DNA from: Ophioderma brevispina | Lineage: Eukaryota > Echinodermata > Ophiuroidea > Amphilepidida > Ophiodermatidae | Length of the DNA stretch: 64,000 nt | Assembly (NCBI GenBank): GCA_023653785.1 | Contig: JAMKCH010078773.1 | Location: 186,001 to 250,000, forward strand | Direction of reading: 5' to 3' | In this document: positions 40,901 through 52,900 of the stretch, piece by piece | Position numbering within the stretch: position 1 is the first letter of the stretch | Layout: the number at the start of each line of letters is the position of its first letter | Translations under genes and position numbers: made by a program | The notes under the pieces: model-generated | The model's input: the letters and a program-made list of their open reading frames with translations, nothing else | What the model was told of the DNA's origin: nothing | Databases searched by the model: none

Positions 40901-43900
40901 TCCCAAAGTGTCTACCATTTATGGCATCAGACTGACTGCATAGGTCAAAGGGCGGTTTGAAACAGAACACCCAAAATACCTAAACCCCACCAGGAATCCC
41001 CCCCCCCTCCCATTTGGCACAATACGAAAAGTTACCAGAAAGACAGTCATGCGAATTTGACATCGGGAAAGTTTCCTTAGGGTCATTTGTATTGCCAGCT
41101 AAACCATTTTTAAGTGCAAAAAATTATAGCACCAGATATCACATGATTATGTATCTCCCTCATAAGTTCTCATAGGACAGTTGTATTATTCCGTGGGGAG
41201 TATTTTGAGATCATTCCTAAAAATTATGATCGTACTTTGTTCAATTATGAAGTAATTAAACCAGTATTTTTTTTACATGCTTATTAAATTTGCCCTACAG
41301 TGTTCATGAGGCTCCACTTGCGGTCAATGACCTCAAATTACCCTTGTATTGTCTTTTATTATGGAGTTTTTGACAAATATTTCTCATATTTTTTTACCGT
41401 TCATGTGTAATGTATTAGACTTTATAAATAAGTGCAGATGTATATTCCCCATTCAAGCAACATTAGCCTACAGCACTATTTTTAATTTAAAAAAAATATA
41501 GGAAGTGGGGCTTTACCACCTGCTCGTGCCCCCCCCCCCCTATAAAATTAAATATAACACCCTGACTAGACTTTCACAAATAAATGTATTAACTTGTTTT
41601 AATTTTAAGCCTATACTCTGTTCGATCTAAGTTCAAGGGTGGATCCTGACAAACTATGCATTCGCGTAGGCGTTTTCATTGGTGCCGCCTTAATTTGTCG
41701 TGCAAGAAATGCTGCTCAATTCAAAGGTGATTTCTAGGGCAGAAAACTAACAGCATAGGACGTCACCTCGAACTTGAGCTGAACAGAACGATAGTACTTG
41801 ATGTGTGAAAAAACCATGTTAGCATCAACGTTTTCACCCGCTGTTACAGTACGCTGCCTTTAATGTGAAAAAAGATTGCACCTTTAATACTACTACAAAT
41901 AAAATTGTTACATTTTTGTAGTGTCAAAACTTATGCCAAAGTAGTGTTTAGATGGGTTGTAAGGGTGTTAGGCATCATAACAATTCTTTGCAGTACAAGG
42001 TATGGTTTTTCAAGGGCAACACAATGTATAAGTTGTAGCAGTTATTGTTTACTAAAATGTCTTGGATTTTTTAATGACTATAAATGTATTGGTATCATTC
42101 ACAGTAGTTGTGTGAGATCAGTGATGCTGTATGGGAGTGAGACATTTTGCCTGAGTGAAAATGAGATGGGAATTTTGAGAAGGGCAGAGAGAGCAATGGT
42201 GAGAGCAATGTGTGGTGTGAAATTGATGGATAGGAAGAAGACTGAGGATTTGATGCAGATGTTGGGTTTGGAAGAGGCGGCTGACTGACTGGCGAAGGCG
42301 AATGGTGTAAGATGGTATGGGCACGTGCTGAGGAAGGATGAGGAGCATATTTTAAAAAGGGCTTTTGAGTTTGAGGTGGGTGCTTTGAGGAAAAGGGGCC
42401 GACCAAAGAGGACATGGAGGAAGCAAGTGGAGGAGGAGAGTAGGAGGGTTGGGTTGAGGATGGGGGATGCGTTGAATCGGGCGAAGTGGAAGGAGGGAAG
42501 GGAGCAAGGGCGATTGCTACGAATGTGAGGTGAATCCGGCCACCCCCGGTTGCGGGGACAAAACTGGATTTAAAACTTTGGTTTTACTACTACTACTACT
42601 ATTGATTGACCCAATCAAGTTTCAATTTTTTATCCTGTAAGAATTAATGTATTGACCTTTACCCTTTGACCTTTTATAGCTGCACCCACCGTGACCCGTC
42701 CTCCTGCCACACCTGTCACTGTCAGCATTGGCGATACCGTTATAATGACTTGCGAGGCAGTCGGCATCCCTACACCTCTAATCTCATGGCGCTTGAACTG
42801 GGGACCTATACCACTACCTCCTAGGGTAAGTCTGCTGATTGTAAATTAATTTGTGATTCAGATGCAGGTATTTGGTAGATAAATTGTGTAAAAGTAAAGA
42901 GTATTGTGTTTTAGTGAAACTGAGTTCTGTGGTGTGCTATCACAAGATTCATCATGAGATTTAATTATTTAAAGACATACTGAGAATATATCCTACTAAT
43001 GTCTGGGACCAGAGAATGTATTGAGTCTATCCCACAATGCACCAGGTTTGGGAAATTTCACCTCATTGAGGTCATGTGATCACACAAAAATCCTAAACAC
43101 TTTTTATCACTAAGTACTGACTTGTTTAGTACAGTACAGTATAGGCACATTGCAATGCATTATGGGATTGGTTCAAAAAGCCCTCTGGTCAAGGACAGAA
43201 TTAGCTAACCAAAATTATACATACACTAGGTTTGTCAGTCAGCTTGAAGTAGACTGCGATTTATTTGGATGTAGAGCATGTTCAAACAAAATATGCATTA
43301 AAACTTCATCTGTCCATTTAGGAATTCAGTATCATTGAAAAAGTGTACTGCCTGTGGCCATTGCAATCAGTGCAAGAAAACAAAATTGTGCAGTGACGTC
43401 AGCGCGAGATTTGTTGGTCGTAAGGCAGGGGTGTAATTCTTCATGAAGATTTTTACACTGATTTCAGAATTTTATTTTCAAAATTTCCGTAACTTTATTT
43501 AATTTCAGCCCGATTTTAAGCATTTTAGGTAAATTTTAGGTCTGTTGTTTTCCGGATTTTTGGACAAATTCAGGATTTTTTCTTGAAACTCAATCACACC
43601 CCTGGTAAGGGCAAATCGCTTGTGCTGACTTGAAGTGACGGCGCTTTTACGCGCACAAAAATACGGTATTTCTTCATGCGGGTGTAGATGTTATGACATC
43701 ACTGCACAGAGGTTGAGACATGGTGCAAGAGAACATAAGTGATTTTGAGAAACCTTGATGCCGATTCAACAATATTTCTTGCTTTTGTTTTACAGGTTAC
43801 AACAACCAGCGTGAATGGGCGTGGTATTCTTACCATCCGTGATGCTCAGGTGTCTGATGCCGGTGCCTACACGTGCGAGGCAATGAACAGCAATGGCTAC

Positions 43901-46900
43901 ATCTTTGGCACTCCTGACTCTATTCTCATTGTCATTCGTAAGTTGAAATATGTGGCCATATTTCTTTTAAGACGCAGGAGAAGTCGTCTGAAAATCATTG
44001 ACCCAAGAAGAATAGACTTAATTAAATATCTTGAAAGATTTTTTTTTAGCTGCTGTATGATTACAAAGTGTCTAAATGTCACTTTACCATTTAACATACA
44101 TTAATATGTAAAATGTAAAATGATTAAGTGACTTTTGGGCCACCCTGTACTTATCAGAATAATAATAATCCATACTAAAAAACAATTGAATAAACTTTGG
44201 ACATGATTTTCTATTGAATACCTATACCTACAAAAGCCAATTTCTCAGCAAGCATTTTGTCAATTTTCTTTAATTTCTTTTTACCTATATAAGTTGAATT
44301 TGTAACATTTTAGAGCAAAACTGTCAAACTTTTTTCATATTTCTTCAGAAGTGGTTGTCATCTGTAAATGACTTATGTCTTGTTTATTCCCCAGCTCCTC
44401 AAGGTATCTGCCAAGACAATGTCTTCAATGATAATGCCAGGCTGCCATCTGAATGTGTGGACTGTTTCTGCTTTGGAATAGTTGATCAGTGTGCTAGCAG
44501 TCCATACTTCAGGGAAGAGGTTAGTACCATGTTGGGTTACATTGGGGATTATAGTTTGTCAGATAAGAGTGTAAAATCTGGAGATAATGATGTAATTGGA
44601 AGTTTACTTCTGTTCTGTGATTCTGTTGGATATTTTAGAAATTAATAAATTTATTTTATAATGTACAATTTCGTAATGGATTCTCAGGCTCTGTGCTATG
44701 TGGCAGCCAGGTAGGCTCTCAGCGCATCTCAGATAGTCTAATAATTCAAGAAAAGTTTTGTGAGAGGTGGCAGGGGCAGCGCCAGGGTAAAATCATAGGA
44801 GGTGCGTAAAATCATAGGAGGGGCGAAACATTACAGGAATAACTCCCTCATTTGTATGCAATTTATTGCTTAAAACCCCTGTTTTTCCTGAATTTTGAAA
44901 CTCTTGGGGGGTGCCCGCCCCCTTACCACCCCCCTGGCGCCGCCCCTGAGAGGTGGTTTGATATTTGGACCAGGAAGAATCCAGAGAACCAAAAGGAAAC
45001 TTATAAAAGTGAACATGGATTGGAAAAACCTAATCCATGTAAAGCTATGGCCTGCCCGGGCAGGCGCGTAGCCAGCCCGGTGGTTCCAAGGGGGCAATTT
45101 CCCGGTAGGTGCAACAAATGTCCCGATCACAAGCAAATATTTCCCGGGTGCAGGGCAAAGGAATCCGAAAAGGGGCTTATTTAACATGAATATCCGTGTT
45201 TTATTTCCTGATTTCCCCTCAAGATTTTTTTCAGAAGGGGCACTCTGCCCCCCTTTGCCCCCACCTGGCTACGCCACTGTGCCCAGGGATGGAACCCATG
45301 GCCTGACTGGGGATGGAACCCATGGCCTGACTGGGGATGGAACCTATGACCTGACTGTGGATGGAACCCATGACCTGACTGTGGATGGAACCCATGACCT
45401 GACTAAGAATGGAACCCATGACCTGACCGGGGATGGAACCCATGACCTGACCATGGATCAAATCCATAGCCTGACTGGGAATCAAATCCATGGCCTGACT
45501 GGGAATCGAACCCATGACCCGACTAAGGATCAACCCACAGCCCAATCAGGGATTAAACCCATGACCTACGGATAATGGAATCCTCCTTTAATACCACAAA
45601 ATTAACCGTATAAGCAGTGGCGCTTCCTTCATGCTGCAAATAGCCAGTATGCTTTCAATTTTAATTAAACCAAATTAAAAATATGACCTCAATGAAAGTA
45701 TTAAAAAATGCTATGTTTCTTTTAATTTTTGCAGAATGTGATCCAGTTCGATAGCCCTACTGATCTTAAAGGTGTCCAGTTTGCTAGCTATATTGACCCC
45801 CGAAGAAGAACCAGAGCCTGCCGATGATCGTTTTGTCCAGGTGGACCCCTCTAGGGATGAACTGTATGTCTTACAACCAGGTATCAGGCTGGATCCAGGC
45901 GACTACTACTGGTCTATGGGACCACAGTTTAGTGGAAATCAGGTAAGAAGTACTATGAAACCTGGAGGCAGTAAAAGATCGATGACAGTTAGGCCTACTT
46001 GCGGACCGTTTGCAAAACCCACTTGTAAATCTATGTACACATAAAATTATTCTTTTTGACAACTTATTACATTGATTTATTTTTTCAGTTAAATTCCTAC
46101 GGTGGATTCTTGGAATATTCTGTACGATATGTTCCTGATGAAAACTCCTTCCCTCTAGACAAACGAGATGTCATCATAAGAGTAAGTACATAGGGGAAAA
46201 CGGACAAGGAACATAACAGGAAAGTAAAGAAATTACAGATTGGGCCATGAACTACAAGTTGTCATAGATACGGATTAATGAACAGAGTATTTCTAGAAGT
46301 TTTTTTGTTGTTGAAGTTTTAACCGTTTTGACATTGTTTTTATGATGGCTGCATAAATTTTGCAAATAGAAACACAGTATTATTTAACCCCCCTGAAGTG
46401 TATCGGCCAATTTTATTGATTGTACATAGGGTTATGTGGAGTAATCAGCTAATCAGAGACATAGTAAGAAAAGCTAAAAGTTTTGTAGAGATAAGGTCTA
46501 TTATGATTGGTTACTCATAGGTTATATCATGCTAAATTATGTAGTGAGCCAATCAGAGATACTGTAAGAAAGGTGGTAGACCTTAAGGGGTTAAAAAGGA
46601 ATAAAAAGGGATTAATAATTAATGTTTCATTTTCTATTTTAAAAATACTGGAAAATATTCTGTATGCAATTTCCAAACTTTGTTTTGTAAAATCTTTTAC
46701 TTTCTTTGTCCTATGTTAGAAAGCATAAAGCACTATCAGTTAACCATGGATTGTACTTCATTTTCATGTTCTTTTTCGTAATAACACACAACAACCAAGA
46801 CCAATTAACAAATGTACAAATTAACAAACTTTTCTTTTTTTTACTTATTAGGGAAATGGAATCACCATCTCGTATAAGTTTGAGGACAATGCAGATCCAA

Positions 46901-49900
46901 ACGTATACAATGATAGGCGAGTGTACATGCAAGAGGTAAGGCATTGTAAAACACATTTACATCTGGTGTGTGGGTAGTTCCTGGCAAAATATATTAGTTA
47001 AAGGATAATCAGGCGATTTGCTGATCCGAAACATCAAAAAAATCATCAAAATTCATATTTTGGTATTTTTGTTACTGACATGGATGTGCCAACATAACCT
47101 GCTAGTGGATGGCTTGAAATCTGTGTATTAAAGACAGGCAGTACTTTTAATCTGATTCTGTAATTTCTATATGTGCGTATCAAAATTCTTACTTGAGATA
47201 AAAAAGCTTTTCCTTGTCAATATCCCAGATTTATTTAGTGTAATATTGTGCACCATGACCTGTACAGTTTGACCTCAAACACAAACATTATTGATCTTTG
47301 TTTATTCTGTACTGGTGTAAACCGCAATCGGCTGTTTAGTGTAGATTGTGAGACGCCGTCGCTGTATATCCATTTGTGTTAGACGGTATGACAAATTTCA
47401 TCAAATACTTAATTATTTCACCATTGGTGTTTTTGTTCCTACATTAAAGTAGTTATATGGAATTGTACATACTTGTCTTTGATTTATAAGCTAATAAAAT
47501 ACATTTCCACATCATTTTATTCCCTCGCATTATCGCTGCTTATCCCCCCCTTTAAACAAATGATGATTTCTGGGCATAATTACATTATACCCTTCACACC
47601 TACTTTGTATCATGTGGTACAAAGGTAATTACAGCTTTGACTAATCTTAAAAGTGCACTTACAACTATGTGATTTTTTTTGTATCTTGCAGGATTATTGG
47701 ACTACAGATACCGTAGGTAGAGGGGACGAGCCCGTCCAACGTACCCGAACATCCAGGGAGGATTTCATGATGGTGCTACAAAATATTGATTTCTTATTGA
47801 TTAGAGGATCCTACCATGCTATTATGACTGAAACAAGGTGGGCATCAAGATCCCAAAATGCACTGCAATATATTTACACTGCTTTTGCATATAGCAGGCT
47901 TTAAAGGTCCCAGGAAATGAGATGATAAACCTACTCCAAATCTTTACGGGGCATTCCATTCCAATAAACAGGTCCACAAAAAAAGAATACACTACCAGTG
48001 ACATCATTAGTGAAACTATTGATTTTCAGTCAGTGCCATGAATAGATTCACACCAGTCACCTGGAATTTTCTATTACTCTCTGAAAAATCAATAGTTTCA
48101 CTAATGATGTCATCACCAACCCAAATATTGAATGCTTTCTCGTCCCTCCTTGTAGACTTGACACAAACCACATCAATTCTATTTGCATTTCCTGGGACCT
48201 TTAAGAGTACAGAAGGTTGTAGCAAAAGGCGGGACCTCTTGGATATCTCTAAAATTGCTTAAGACCTAACATGTGCATGCATAAGTTTCATCTGTACATG
48301 TTATTGAATGGGCACTTTGGGACAGTCACATGATTCACACCATTATATAATTTCCATGATATTAATGCACCATGGGATTGATGTCAGGTGGACATTCTTT
48401 CTTTGGATAAGACCATATTATTTTAAAATTTTAAATCAGAAGCAATATCTTCATTGAAGTTGGGATTTTAGACCTTTCCTTGCAATGCTTCTCCCGTCAA
48501 TACAATTCCGATGTTGTCATCCAGATTTTGTTCTGTGTTTGAAATTAGTCAATGCCTAGACAATTGTGGGAAAAAAGTGTGTGGAAATCTCATCCCAACA
48601 TGTTGACATGTTTTCAATGTGTCATTGTGAATGCAGAACAACCTCTTGCTCAAGGTTACAAGTTTACTTGCATCAACTTGAAATTTAGAAGGCGGCGGGA
48701 TCAGATGACATCAAGTTTTTCCCAAAACATTTTCCAATTTTGATATTAAACAAAATGGAAAGGTTCTGCATTGCTGTGTAACCCATGTACAAAAGCTCAC
48801 CACAGCCACTGAACAAAGTTTCCAATTTGAAAAGAACATAACAAACACAGAAATACTTGCAGTCAGTCAAATGGAGGTGAACATTTTAACGAAACTGAAA
48901 GATTTGGAATAAAAGGCATTGGCTAGAGTAGTTCATAAAAAGCATTGGCTGGAGTAGTTCATGAGTATAACAGGTGTTGTTTCTCTTAGGGCTGACATTG
49001 CTCAGATTTTACTGACACACTAATTATTACAAAAAGTAATCTATGTACCTTGTCCCCCTTGTGTTGCACAGTCTTACAAGAGTCAAACTAGACACTGCCG
49101 TAGAGCCTGATACAGGAAGGGATCAAGCCTATTTGGTGGAACGCTGCGAGTGCCCTATTGGATACATGGGACAGTCTTGTGAGGTAAGTGGTTGGATAGG
49201 ATTTGCGGATAAATCATTAGTTAAATCCAAATTAGGTTGAAAATTAGGTTGATTTAAAACAGGCATAAACACAATGGCATCTTCCTTGGGGACTTATCAA
49301 GCACTGAGGACTGGTGGAGAATACAACAGACTTGTTGCTAGACTGATCTTAAAACAGTTTGAGAATAAGGCTAACAACTACATTCACTCAAGACTTATAT
49401 CTAGACTAGGGAGTCTGCCAGATTGAACAGGTGCATTGAGCTGTGTGAACATTTGATTCGATAATAAAATTAATCTTTGATAATAAAATGTTGTAAGGAG
49501 CAAGAAAGCATCACCATGTTTTGTCTGAGTACAAGACTTAATTGGCTTTTAATCGATTTTGTAATGGTCCCCGCCGAACAAGTTCGGAACGGGGACTATG
49601 AAATGGGCTCCGTCCGTCAGTATTAGGGATGATTTGTAAGTATGTGTTCCGTATGCCCCGTTATGTCTGTGGAAAAAAATGTTAACCTGGAATTCCGTGT
49701 GATTGATAAAAAATGTTAAACCCTGTATGCGCGGATCTTTGAAACGCTATATCGGGCACACAAATTCCTTCGCTTCATGGAAGTGCATAGGCATGCCGGT
49801 TATGATGTTTCTGCGATTTGAAAGTGTTGGATATAGGCGGCTTAGGTATGCAAATGAGCTAATTAAATATGCATAATTAATGTATCACTGAAAACGGGAC

Positions 49901-52900
49901 TAAGATATGCAAAATTCTTTTCGCCACACATGAAGTACACCTTGGCATGCATTGTTTTCGCGCTTTGAAAGTACGTGAGATATGCGGCTTAGGTATGCAA
50001 ATGAGCTAATTAAATATGCGTAAATAATTGTATTGCTGAAACAGTACATCAGATATGCAAATTCTTTTGCCATATGAAGTACACTTTGGCATGCATTGTT
50101 TTCGCGCTTTGAAAGTACGTGAGATATGCGGCTTAGGTATGCAAATGTTTCGCTGAAACAGTACATCGGATGTGCAAAATTCCTTCACTACATGAAGGCT
50201 TATGCCATACATCTTTTGTGTGAACATATGTGCGGTTTAGTTATGTGGTTTTAGGTATGCAAATGAGCTAATTTGCGGTTTAGTTATGTGGTTTTAGGTA
50301 TGCAAATGAGCTAATTAAATATGCGCAATTGATATTTCACTGAAACGGTACATCAGATGTGTAAAATTCCTTCGCAACATGAAAGGCTTATGCCATACAT
50401 CTTTTGTGTGAACATATCTCGCGTTTTAGTTATGCAAATGTTCTGCTTATTCATGACCATCCAGCTGCATTTATTTAAAGGTGCTAATTCAATACGTCAT
50501 TCTTGTATGAATTATACTACACTAGCACTCATACTTCCACTGCACTACTAATCTTCTTCACTCCACCTTCCAATTTGACATTGCATGGTTTAAGTGGGGT
50601 TGGTTGTGGTCTGGTTCAAGGGAGTGTGGTGTGCAATTCAGTTGTCACTTCCAAATGCTCGACGAAACGGCGGGGACATTATTTACGCATCGCGTAAATA
50701 CGAGTTGCTTGTTTGTTGTATGAAATGAGGGTTTGTTCTTACTGGGAAAGAATCAAATTTGTCGAGAGTTAAAATGATATAAACTATTTTTTTCTTCATT
50801 AACTTGTACCCCTATTTAACAGGACTGTGCCCCTGGTTACACCCGTGTTTTGAACAACCAGTACCTGGGTACCTGTGTGGGCTGCAACTGCAATGGCTAC
50901 TCCGATCAATGTGACCCAGTCTCCGGCAGGTGCCTGGTAAGTCATTCAAGAAATATCGGCTATTGATGGGAATGAAAACAGAAGTGCACAGGTTGAAAAA
51001 TTCAGTGTCCTTTACTGTTGAATCTGTTTTGACTTGAGGAGGTCCCTTTCAGTGATTCATGGCGTGGCAGTTGTAAATATTTAACAAATTCTAGACATGG
51101 CTACTTGTTTTCATACTACTTTGACACATTTGATGTAGAACAGAGCCATATGCTAGTGGTGTTCCACTGGGAAATCTGTGCTTAACTTTTTTTTTTTCCA
51201 AGTGGCATGAGGTAAAAAACTATGGCTGGTTTTCTCTAAGGGAGTCCAAAAGCCCATCCATGTGGATTTTTGTGGGCCGCCAGCTATAGCTGGAGGACCA
51301 CTTAGCAATCCGTTGTGCGTGTGGATGTATGTGTGTGCGTGTCACTAAAATGTGAAGTTTCTTTAAAAATTGTGTTAAGTTTTTTTTAAATTGACCTCAT
51401 TTCAATTCTCAAGTTCAATTGGAACCTAACTTGTGTCATAGGTGCACCATGGGATCCCTCATATCTTGTTGAGGTCAAAGGTCATGTGACAAGGTCAAAG
51501 GTCATGCGAGGTCAAGTCGAAAAATTTACAAAAAATGTAAAAGTGACGTCAATTGAAAAGTTGTAGTTTCATTGGAACCAAACTTGTGTCACAGGTGCAC
51601 CAAGGCATCCCTCATATGTTGATGAGGTCAAAGGTCATATGCCAAGGTCAAAGGTCATATGCCAAGGTCAAAGGTCATATGCCAAGGTCAAAGGTCATAT
51701 GCCAAGGTCAAAGGTCATGGAGCAGCCCACAGCTTATATTCTTTGAATATAGCAAGCGCGAATGCCAAGAACCACAAAATTCTATTTTTTTTCAGTTATT
51801 TCATTACTTTCAGAGTATGTTGAAAGATAAAAAGGGTCCATTTTTGAAAGACTAAACCCTGGTTTAAAGCTGGGTTTAAAATTAGACTCTTTTAACTAAT
51901 CATGTGAGCGCAAGAAGGTTAAAAGTGCAATAGCTACCATGCGATACATCTGTGTGCTGCCATGTTTTAGGATGACTTTGAATTTTATTTTCCTTGAGTA
52001 AGTGGCTCTTGAAATGGTTTTTCAGGTGACACAGAGCCACTGTTAAGAGCCACTACCAAAGACTTGGCATAATATTTTGTTTGATGAGAATTTCTGACAA
52101 ATGACAGCTATTACACATATGACCTTTTTGCATTCATGTGACAAACTGTACTACTGCCTTGAGGTGACTTAAAAAGTAAAGAATCATGCAGCTTTGTTTT
52201 TAAAAAAAAAAAAAAAAAAAAAAGGTCAAAGGTCATATGCCAAGGTCAAAGGTCATATGCCAAGGTCAAAGGTCATATGCCAAGGTCAAAGGTCATGGAG
52301 CAGCCCACAGCTTATATTCTTTGAATATCCCAGGTCAAAATTCCAGTTGATCCCAGTTGAAAGTTGTTCTATTTTCCGTGACGGAACTAACTGGTTTCAA
52401 CTGTTTTTAACTGTGTTTAAATGGTCTTAACTGAGTTCAACTGGTCACTACAAAACCTAGTTGATAATTGTTCCATTTTCCATCACGGAATCAACTTTTT
52501 AACTGGATTCAACTGAATATTAAACTGGGATCAACTGGATTTGAACTGGTTACAGTTGAAACCAGTTTAGCCGAGATCAACTGGAATTTTGACCTGGGAT
52601 AGCAAGCGCGAATGCCAAGAACCACAAAATTCTATTTTTTTTCAGTTATTTCATTACTTTCAGAGTATGTTGAAAGATAAAAAGGGTCCATTCCCGAAAG
52701 ACTAAACCCTGGTTTAAAGCTGGGTTTAAAATTAGACTCTTTTAACTAATCATGTGAGCGCAAGAAGGTTAAAAGTGCAATAGCTACCATGCGATACATC
52801 TGTGTGCTGCCATGTTTTAGGATGACTTTGAATTTTATTTTCCTTGAGTAAGTGGCTCTTGAAATGGTTTTTCAGGTGACACAGAGCCACTGTTAAGAGC

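Noticed and set aside
45186..45575. 129-codon + frame and 104-codon - frame
   Set aside because: Produced by the stop-free 24-bp minisatellite plus the end of a MITE.
47822..48262. Open frames at 47822-48007, 48016-48225 and 48038-48262
   Set aside because: They lie within or across the TTAA MITE at 47901-48204, overlap on both strands and show no domain.
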